Below are positions 1 to 4,640 of a stretch of 9,314 nucleotides of DNA, piece by piece. The notes under the pieces are model-generated. The model was not told the DNA's origin and ran no database searches. It worked only from the letters and a program-made list of their open reading frames with translations. The stretch covers positions 1-9,314 of the forward strand of contig JABMPV010000220.1 of NCBI GenBank assembly GCA_013202595.1. Direction: 5' to 3'. Each line of letters starts with the position of its first letter. Positions within the stretch are counted from its first letter, which is position 1. This stretch comes from a bacterium (GTDB lineage: Bacteria; Actinomycetota; Acidimicrobiia; Spongiisociales; UBA11373). Both the position numbers and the translations under genes were made by a program.

Positions 1-1041
1 CCGATCATGACCTTCCTCGAGACCCTGGCCAGCGGCCTGCGGTACTCGGGCAAGGCACAGCACTACGGGTACGCCAAAGACTGTGACGTCTTTGCGATCC
101 AGGTGGCTCAGGATCTCGGGATCAATCTGGAACCGGAACTCGATGCCGCCTCGCCTCTCACGCTCTTCTCCGAGTCGGTCGATGCCGCGTTCCGATACGT
201 GGAAGCCGGAATGCCGATTCAGCCGACAGTCGGATCGGCTCTGGGTGCGGAATCGCCGTCGGCGATCCCGGCGAGCCTGATGATGGGGTGGGCGATGGTG
301 ATGGGGTGGGTGGTGCTGGTCCAGTTGATCCGCAAGGGCGCCCCGCTGTCGATCCAGTACGGGATCAAGCCGATGGACATGCGACGGGGGAGTCCCCTGT
401 TCGGCTCCGTGGTAAATGCCCTGGGTCATGTCGGTTTCAATCAGTTGCTGCGAGGCGCCGGGATCCCGTCATGCACCAGCGCAGGGTTCACCAGCCTCTC
501 CAAGAAGTTCGACTACCAATGCGCCCAGGAGAAGAGCCTCGGCAGCCTGATCGCGGCGCTCTCAGGCGGCAACCTCCACATCTTCCAGGGAGGCACGAGC
601 GGTGAACTGGTCTACCACCCGGTCCTGTCGATCATGGATGACGATGTTGCTGGGTGGATCGGCCGAATGCTCGAAGGCACCACAGTCAATGAGGAGTCGC
701 TGACGGTGGATCTGATCAACGACGTCGGACCGATCCCCGGTCACTTCCTCAACACCGCTCATACCCGCGAGCACTGGCGTGACGAGCACAACTTCCCCAA
801 GGTCGCCGACGAAGAGGCCTACCCGGTGTGGGTCGAGTCGGGCAAAAAGGACACCTTGATGCTGGCCCGGGAGCGGATGGACCACATCCTCGCCACTCAT
901 GAGCCCGAACCGCTGAGTGTCGAACATGAACGCGCGGTCGAGCGGATGCTGTCGGATGCCAGAGAGCATTACAGGGCGACCGGTGTGATCGACGACAAGG
1001 AGTGGGCCACCTACATGGACACACTCGAGAAGGCCGACTGA
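1..1041 (+). CDS. MttB-family (trimethylamine methyltransferase-like) protein, C-terminal part, 5' end outside window
   Basis: The reading frame is open from base 1, and the first ATG at 7 is very unlikely to be the true start. About 346 codons are present, while MttB-superfamily (COG5598) proteins usually have roughly 470-500 residues, so the N-terminal third is missing. Known members transfer a methyl group from a methylated amine such as trimethylamine or glycine betaine to a corrinoid protein in the cytoplasm. Recognition (numbering from the ATG at 7) rests on the block around 170-190 (D-Y-Q-C-A-Q-E-K then L-I-A-A-L-S-G-G-N), the V-L-S-I-M-D-D-D-V-A-G segment at 206-216, the G-H-F-L-N-T segment at 245-250, and the C-terminal D-H-I-L-A-T-H-E-P-E-P-L at 292-303. 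There is no in-frame TAG in the visible part, so it looks like a non-pyrrolysine homologue. Its substrate cannot be read from sequence, and no corrinoid protein lies downstream here. Confidence 0.85.
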   Translation, partial: PIMTFLETLASGLRYSGKAQHYGYAKDCDVFAIQVAQDLGINLEPELDAASPLTLFSESVDAAFRYVEAGMPIQPTVGSALGAESPSAIPASLMMGWAMVMGWVVLVQLIRKGAPLSIQYGIKPMDMRRGSPLFGSVVNALGHVGFNQLLRGAGIPSCTSAGFTSLSKKFDYQCAQEKSLGSLIAALSGGNLHIFQGGTSGELVYHPVLSIMDDDVAGWIGRMLEGTTVNEESLTVDLINDVGPIPGHFLNTAHTREHWRDEHNFPKVADEEAYPVWVESGKKDTLMLARERMDHILATHEPEPLSVEHERAVERMLSDAREHYRATGVIDDKEWATYMDTLEKAD

Positions 1042-1369
1042 CGGACGCGACCCCGATGGCGAAGGGCGGGTCTACCCGCCGGCAACTTCCATGTAGCGGG
1101 ACGACCTCGTCGTCGGTGGTCAGGAGCCACCGGTCACAGGGTGTGTCTCGGCAATTGGGGTGGTCGGCGATCGGCCCGATCTGTCCTCAGGCCCACGAAG
1201 AGGTCTCCCCTCGACCGATCAGACCCTCGGGTGCGGGAGTCTCTCGATCGATCTCGATTGGATCAATCACCCCGGGGCAAACCGGAATGATCCAGCTTCA
1301 ACGCCTGAGACATCCCTGAACCCGGGGGCCTATCACCGGTTCAGAAGGTGAACTCATCGCCTTCCGGAA
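1042..1369. other. Gene-free region with several short hairpins between convergent genes
   Basis: This 328-bp gap separates the end of the MttB-family gene (+) from the end of the flotillin gene (-). The short open frames in it have poor protein character (arginine/serine-rich, no recognisable domain), so I call no gene. It holds a perfect hairpin at 1065-1080, a second at 1114-1132 (CGGTGG/CCACCG, 7-base loop), an imperfect one formed by 1200-1206 and 1221-1228 (GAGGTCT/AGACCCTC with one bulged C), a GATCGGCCCGATC palindrome at 1169-1181, and a hairpin abutting the flotillin stop. Transcription ends from both sides here, so terminator structures would be expected. No tRNA or known RNA fold was recognised. 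Confidence 0.6.
1065..1080 (+). terminator. Candidate terminator hairpin after the MttB-family gene
   Basis: GGCGGGT at 1065-1071 is perfectly complementary to ACCCGCC at 1074-1080, 24 bp after the stop codon at 1039-1041. As RNA this gives a GC-rich stem of six pairs with a four-base loop. No U-tract follows, so it is only a candidate; actinobacterial terminators often lack a clear U-tract. Confidence 0.4.
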
Positions 1370-1370
1370 C
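1339..1370 (-). terminator. Candidate terminator hairpin at the end of the flotillin gene
   Basis: GTTC-A-GAAGG at 1339-1348 pairs with CCTTC-CG-GAAC at 1360-1370, giving 5+4 pairs with a small internal loop and an 11-base hairpin loop. It overlaps the last base of the flotillin stop codon (1370-1372, read on the minus strand). A competing TGAACC/GGTTCA pairing (1317-1322 with 1338-1343) lies beside it. No U-tract is evident, so the terminator call is weak. Confidence 0.25.
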
Positions 1371-2647
1371 TATTCGGCCGGCGGCGCTTCCGCTGAATCG
1401 ACGACAGTTCCCAGGCCGCTCAGGATGTTGACTCCGGTGGCGTTCTCGATCTGCTCGGTGAGTTTGATGACCGTCGCCGGCAACTGCCCGAGTAGACCGG
1501 GGATCGAGTCGTTGCCCCCCGAATCGATCACGGTGACCTTGTCGATCGAGACACCTTCAACGGTGCTGACGATCCGGTCGATGATCTCAGGGAGCAGTCT
1601 GAGCACGAATATCTGTGAGGCGTCGTCCCCGGCCTCGGCGAACTCGGAGACGAGTCGTCTGTAGACCTCGATCTGAGCCTTGCCGTCCTCGATGATCGGC
1701 GCGGCGGCGCCCTGGGCCTCCAGTTGCTGTGCCTGGCGACTGGCCCTCGCCGGAGCGATCACATCGGCCTCGAGGCGATGGGTCTGCAACTCGATTCGCT
1801 GCTTCTCCAGTTCCTGCTCGGCCACCACCCTGGACCTGTCGGCCTCGACAAGAGCTTCCTGTTCCTTGGCGACGGCGATCGATTCGAGTTCGGCCCTTCG
1901 GACCCGAAGTTCGTTCTCTCGTTCGACGATCTTCAGGTTGGCCTCCACCCTGGCGATCTCGGCCCGCTTACGAGCGTCGGCCTCCTCCTCCTCTGCCTCG
2001 GTCTCGCGCAGCGCCTCGGCCACTCTGGCCTCCTTGAGAACCAGCGCCGTCTGCCTCCTCCCGACCGCATCGAGATATCCGACTTCGTCCGTGACATTCT
2101 GAATCTTGAGCACATCGAGTTCCAAGCCAAGCGTCTTGATGTCGTCGTCGGCCTCATCGATGAGCGTCTGAGCGAACTTCAAACGGTCTTCGTTGACCTC
2201 CTCCGGAGTCAGCGTCGCCAGGACGCCGCGCAAGTTGGCCTCGAGCGTTTCCTTGGCCAATTGCGGGATGTACTCAGCGGACCGACCCAAGAATCGCTCG
2301 ACCGAGTTCTCCAGGAGTCCCTGGCGGCTCGATATCTTGACATTGGCGATCCCCTGGACGTTGAGGGGGATGGCCCCCTTCGAGTAGGCGTTGGTCACCG
2401 ACACCTCGATGGCGATGGTGTTGAGGTCCATGAACTGGACCCGTTCGATGATCGGCCAGCGCATGGTCCGCCCGCCGCGCAATACCCGATAGCCAATGGT
2501 CTTGCCGTCGGGGAGTTCGTTGGTGCGGCCAGTGATAACCGCTATCTGGTTGGGTGGGCAGATGACTATCAACCACCTGACCGCCAACGCGGCCAGCATC
2601 ACCGCGACCACGGCCATGATCACTACAACTGTCAGCAGTTCGGCCAC
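1370..2647 (-). CDS. Flotillin-like SPFH/Band 7 membrane protein
   Basis: This 425-residue protein has the flotillin layout. Residues about 4-29 form one N-terminal hydrophobic segment that anchors it to the membrane. An SPFH/Band 7 domain follows to about residue 200. Residues about 205-310 are a long Ala/Glu/Arg-rich helical region, likely coiled coil (motifs such as A-R-V-A-E-A-L and E-A-D-A-R-K-R-A-E). A C-terminal region at about 320-415 contains the E-V-Y-R-R-L segment and Gly-rich ends seen in flotillins. Flotillins form large oligomers that organise membrane microdomains; no enzymatic activity is expected. I choose the GTG at 2645-2647 because GAGGAG (2654-2659 on the minus strand) sits 6 nt upstream. 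The NfeD-like gene ends 30 bp upstream on the same strand, so the two are probably co-transcribed, as in Bacillus yuaF-yuaG. Family assignment is firm; the cell process served is unknown. Confidence 0.92.
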   Translation of the reverse strand: MAELLTVVVIMAVVAVMLAALAVRWLIVICPPNQIAVITGRTNELPDGKTIGYRVLRGGRTMRWPIIERVQFMDLNTIAIEVSVTNAYSKGAIPLNVQGIANVKISSRQGLLENSVERFLGRSAEYIPQLAKETLEANLRGVLATLTPEEVNEDRLKFAQTLIDEADDDIKTLGLELDVLKIQNVTDEVGYLDAVGRRQTALVLKEARVAEALRETEAEEEEADARKRAEIARVEANLKIVERENELRVRRAELESIAVAKEQEALVEADRSRVVAEQELEKQRIELQTHRLEADVIAPARASRQAQQLEAQGAAAPIIEDGKAQIEVYRRLVSEFAEAGDDASQIFVLRLLPEIIDRIVSTVEGVSIDKVTVIDSGGNDSIPGLLGQLPATVIKLTEQIENATGVNILSGLGTVVDSAEAPPAE

Positions 2648-2677
2648 TGCCCGCTCCTCACCGCGGCCGCCGGCCGC

Positions 2678-3265
2678 CTAGTCCAAGATCTTCAGCGGGG
2701 CCACAAGAGCGCCGCCGTTCACTACTTCCACGATGACCACACGGTCACCCTTTTCGAACTCGTCACCGGCTTTGGGGCGAAAAACAGAAGCCACCATGTA
2801 GATCGTCTGCTCGGCTATCTCCACGGCGATCCTGCCCTTGCGGTCGGCCGAAATCGGCATCACGACAGTTGCAGCCGAACCGGCGATCTCGCGGTCCGCG
2901 ACCTGGCTGTCGCTACTCGAACGAATCAGATACCTGACCAGCGTTGTGTTGAGCCACATCGAGAACACCCCGAGTGCAATCGCTGCAAGCAGGGTGACCA
3001 GGGCACCCGCGCCAACCCACTCGAGAATCAGGCCGGTGAGACCAAACATCGCGAGGAAGAACACGATCGATCGCAACGAGAAGAACGAGAAGATGGCCGC
3101 AAAAGGGCCGCCTCCGGGGACGTCCGAACCTCCCGCATCCAGATCGATGTCGGCGTCGACGTCCATATCGAATCCGACGTCGGCGTCCGCGTCGCCTCCG
3201 AAGAACACGAAAAGCACGAGGAAGGGCCACCCCGCGATGGCAGCCAACCAGTAGATGAGTGTCAC
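2678..3265 (-). CDS. NfeD/YuaF-like membrane protein with C-terminal OB-fold-like domain
   Basis: The 195-residue protein starts at a GTG (3263-3265) giving M-T-L-I-Y-W-L. The frame stays open for 99 codons upstream, but that extension is arginine/proline-rich and unlike protein. An AAAGGGG run about 8 nt before the GTG is a plausible ribosome site. Hydrophobic segments lie at about 5-22, 64-83 and 86-106. Between the first two is a striking acidic stretch at 25-48 in which Asp alternates with Ala, Val or Ile. Residues about 125-195 look like the soluble beta-rich domain of NfeD-family proteins (A-G-S-A-A-T-V-V, then G-D-R-V-V-I-V-E-V-V-N-G). Such proteins are flotillin partners at the membrane, and the flotillin gene follows 30 bp downstream. 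The family call is good from layout and context. The specific subfamily is uncertain, and the acidic loop could bind cations, which is inference. Confidence 0.8.
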   Translation of the reverse strand: MTLIYWLAAIAGWPFLVLFVFFGGDADADVGFDMDVDADIDLDAGGSDVPGGGPFAAIFSFFSLRSIVFFLAMFGLTGLILEWVGAGALVTLLAAIALGVFSMWLNTTLVRYLIRSSSDSQVADREIAGSAATVVMPISADRKGRIAVEIAEQTIYMVASVFRPKAGDEFEKGDRVVIVEVVNGGALVAPLKILD

Positions 3266-3296
3266 TGTGGCTGCCCCTTTCCCGGGTGTCTCAGCC

Positions 3297-3302
3297 AGCC
3301 TA
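3297..3302 (-). promoter_or_regulatory. Candidate -10 element for the NfeD/flotillin operon
   Basis: Read on the minus strand this is TAGGCT, matching the actinobacterial TANNNT -10 pattern. It would place transcription start near 3290, about 25 nt before the GTG at 3265, leaving room for the AAAGGGG ribosome site. I see no convincing -35 box. The same TAGGCTGGC string occurs upstream of the aldehyde oxidoreductase gene at 4581-4589. Confidence 0.35.
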
Positions 3303-3318
3303 CCCACGCGACGAATAG

Positions 3319-3372
3319 CCGGATCGGGAGCACGGACGGGCGGTCGACTTCCCAAGAGACACCCGATTCCGG
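3319..3372. repeat. Imperfect inverted repeat upstream of the NfeD/flotillin promoter
   Basis: CCGGATCGGG at 3319-3328 is mirrored by CCCGATTCCGG at 3362-3372, ten pairs with one bulged T and a 33-base spacer. It lies just upstream of the candidate -10 of the NfeD/flotillin operon, where a regulator could bind. It may equally be chance in GC-rich DNA. Confidence 0.35.
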
Positions 3373-3695
3373 GCGGCCGTACCCGGCGGCACGGCAGCCG
3401 AGGACTTGTGCAGGCTTCCGATGGCCCCGTGAAGCGCCATCGACCGGTGACATGACAGAGCGGCCGGCGCTGGTCGAAGTCGAGTCCGTTGAGAATGTCG
3501 AGAATTTGCTGGTACCGGACTGTGGCGTCGACCTGATCACCGAGAGCGAGTGTGACGAACACGATCCGCCCGCGGTCTGGCGATCACTCCCCCGGCCTCG
3601 TTGACGGTCCTCAGCGTCCATGTGTCAGGCGAAGGACGCGTGAAGCCCTCGACTCTGCCTACGAGAAGCGTCGATCTCGGTCATCCCCGGCATAG

Positions 3696-3730
3696 TTCTG
3701 TTGCGCAACTACCTTCGGTACCCTGGGCAA
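3696..3730 (+). promoter_or_regulatory. Candidate leaderless promoter with MarR operator palindrome
   Basis: GTTGCGCAAC at 3700-3709 is a perfect 10-bp palindrome of the TTGC-GCAA type often bound by MarR-family dimers. TACCCT at 3719-3724 fits the TANNNT -10 pattern, and the six bases after it run directly into the ATG at 3731, so the transcript may begin at the start codon. The palindrome sits in the spacer upstream of the -10, where bound protein would block RNA polymerase. The -35 match (TTCTGT, 3696-3701) is poor. Confidence 0.45.
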
Positions 3731-4222
3731 ATGCCCGTGCAACTGAGAACCACCGAGGCCTCCGAGACATGGCGTGCCCTGATCACCGCGTTCACCCGCG
3801 TGAACGGGGTACTCGCAGACGAGATGGACGCCGAGACCGAGGTGTCGCTGGAGCGGTACGGGATCCTCTTGATGTTGTCCCAGGCCAAAGACGCAGCGAT
3901 GCGCCCATCGGATCTCGCCGACGGATTGCGCCTCAGCAGGAGTGGGACCACGCGCCTCATCGATCGATTGGAGCGTGAAGGTTTGGTGGAGCGCCGGTCA
4001 TGTGACACCGATGGCCGTGGCAGCCTCGTCGCTCTGACACCCGAGGGCGAAGGGATCTTCCGCACGGCAGGCCGGGTCCATCTGCGGGGCATCGACAAGC
4101 ACCTCGGCGCGCATCTCACCGGAGAAGACATGGCACAGCTTCGGCGAATCCTCACCAAACTCGCCGAAGCAGTCGACGGGGACGCTCTCGCTTCGATCGG
4201 GACAACGTCAGATCGAAGCTGA
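3731..4222 (+). CDS. MarR-family winged-helix transcriptional regulator
   Basis: The protein has 163 residues, normal for MarR. An N-terminal helical part (about 8-50, containing F-T-R-V-N-G-V-L and R-Y-G-I-L-L-M-L-S) would form the dimer interface. The winged helix follows at about 57-106: M-R-P-S-D-L-A-D-G-L, recognition helix S-R-S-G-T-T-R-L-I-D-R-L, then E-G-L-V-E-R-R-S and the wing C-D-T-D-G-R-G with L-T-P-E-G after it. The C-terminal helices complete the dimer. MarR proteins usually repress their own gene and a neighbour and release DNA on binding small phenolic or other ligands. A TTG at 3701 gives ten more residues, but it lies inside the palindromic operator, so I prefer the ATG at 3731, which has no ribosome site and may be leaderless. 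The regulated target is unknown; candidates are itself and the divergent NfeD/flotillin operon. Confidence 0.9.
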   Translation: MPVQLRTTEASETWRALITAFTRVNGVLADEMDAETEVSLERYGILLMLSQAKDAAMRPSDLADGLRLSRSGTTRLIDRLEREGLVERRSCDTDGRGSLVALTPEGEGIFRTAGRVHLRGIDKHLGAHLTGEDMAQLRRILTKLAEAVDGDALASIGTTSDRS

Positions 4223-4224
4223 CG
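4206..4224 (+). terminator. Weak hairpin at the end of the MarR gene
   Basis: CGTCAG at 4206-4211 pairs with CTGACG at 4219-4224 around a 7-base loop, overlapping the MarR stop codon (4220-4222). The gap to the converging small gene is only 16 bp, so a shared terminator would be useful here. The stem is short and lacks a U-tract. Confidence 0.2.
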
Positions 4225-4238
4225 ACCCATGCCGCATC

Positions 4239-4442
4239 TCAGGACTCGACGGTGGCCATGGGACTTCGTCGGGTCTCCAACATCAGAGCACCGACGAGCA
4301 CCAGCACCACAACGAGAAGGATCAGATTCGCCCTGACGTCGAGCGATGGAACCATCAGAAGGCCCACGATCACCGCCACCGACAACCGCTCGTAGAGCAG
4401 TGGGCCTCCTATCCGTTTGGCGATGACAGTCTGGGACACCAT
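4239..4442 (-). CDS. Possible small membrane protein, function unknown
   Basis: I do not recognise this protein. From the ATG at 4442 it has 67 residues with two hydrophobic stretches, about 20-35 (L-S-V-A-V-I-V-G-L-L-M-V) and 41-57 (N-L-I-L-L-V-V-V-L-V-L-V-G-A-L), joined by a short polar turn. The basic start (A-K-R-I-G-G) and basic end (E-T-R-R-S-P) flank these segments, consistent with a two-pass inner-membrane hairpin. The frame is open upstream to GTG codons at 4472 and 4574, but that extension is Arg/Pro-rich and looks non-coding beyond about 4472. No start has a clear ribosome site. It converges on the MarR gene and diverges from the aldehyde oxidoreductase gene. It could also be a decayed C-terminal fragment of a larger membrane protein, or not a gene. 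Confidence 0.4.
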   Translation of the reverse strand: MVSQTVIAKRIGGPLLYERLSVAVIVGLLMVPSLDVRANLILLVVVLVLVGALMLETRRSPMATVES

Positions 4443-4580
4443 CGCCAATCGCAGACTGTACCGACCGGACACAACCCGGCGACGGAGTGTCCGCCCCCGG
4501 CGGCCGGGATCGTCAGCCAACCGGGATTTCGACCTGACCGGCGGGCACACCGCCTGATCCAGAAGGGGTGCCACGGCGTA

Positions 4581-4586
4581 TAGGCT
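4581..4586 (+). promoter_or_regulatory. Candidate -10 element for the aldehyde oxidoreductase gene
   Basis: TAGGCT fits the TANNNT -10 pattern (an overlapping TATAGG begins at 4579). Transcription would start near 4593, about 48 nt before the ATG at 4641. The -35 region (around CTGATC, 4554-4559) matches consensus poorly. Confidence 0.35.
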
Positions 4587-4640
4587 GGCGTCGACGAGTC
4601 AACGCACGACGAGTTGATCGCCGACTCAAGGGGAGTCCAC

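Larger units (their letters stand above)
3266..3730. other. Gene-free divergent region between the NfeD/flotillin operon and the MarR gene
   Basis: About 465 bp separate the two divergent starts. It contains the candidate promoters of both sides and the inverted repeat at 3319-3372. A run of GTCGA/GTTGA-type direct repeats lies at about 3476-3506. A 50-codon frame from an ATG at 3451 (+) and minus-strand frames starting at 3562 and 3621 cross it. None has a ribosome site or a recognisable domain, so I call no gene. Confidence 0.55.

Noticed and set aside
1002..1351. Short + strand frames over the end of the MttB gene and the following gap
   Set aside because: Serine/arginine-rich translation, overlap with a real gene end, and no ribosome site or domain.
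3266..3562. N-terminal extension of the NfeD-like protein to the start at 3562
   Set aside because: The 99 extra residues are Arg/Pro-rich, precede the natural first membrane segment, and would cross the candidate promoter and inverted repeat.
1724..3604. A 626-codon open frame on the + strand opposite the flotillin and NfeD-like genes
   Set aside because: It lies antisense to two well-supported genes, its translation is rich in His, Arg, Gly and Asp with no domain, and GC-rich codon bias on the opposite strand commonly leaves such a frame open.
3451..3604. A 50-codon + strand frame in the divergent region with V-E-V-E-S-V-E-N-V-E-N
   Set aside because: The repeated residues come from short GTCGA/GTTGA direct repeats, there is no ribosome site, and nothing about the peptide is recognisable.
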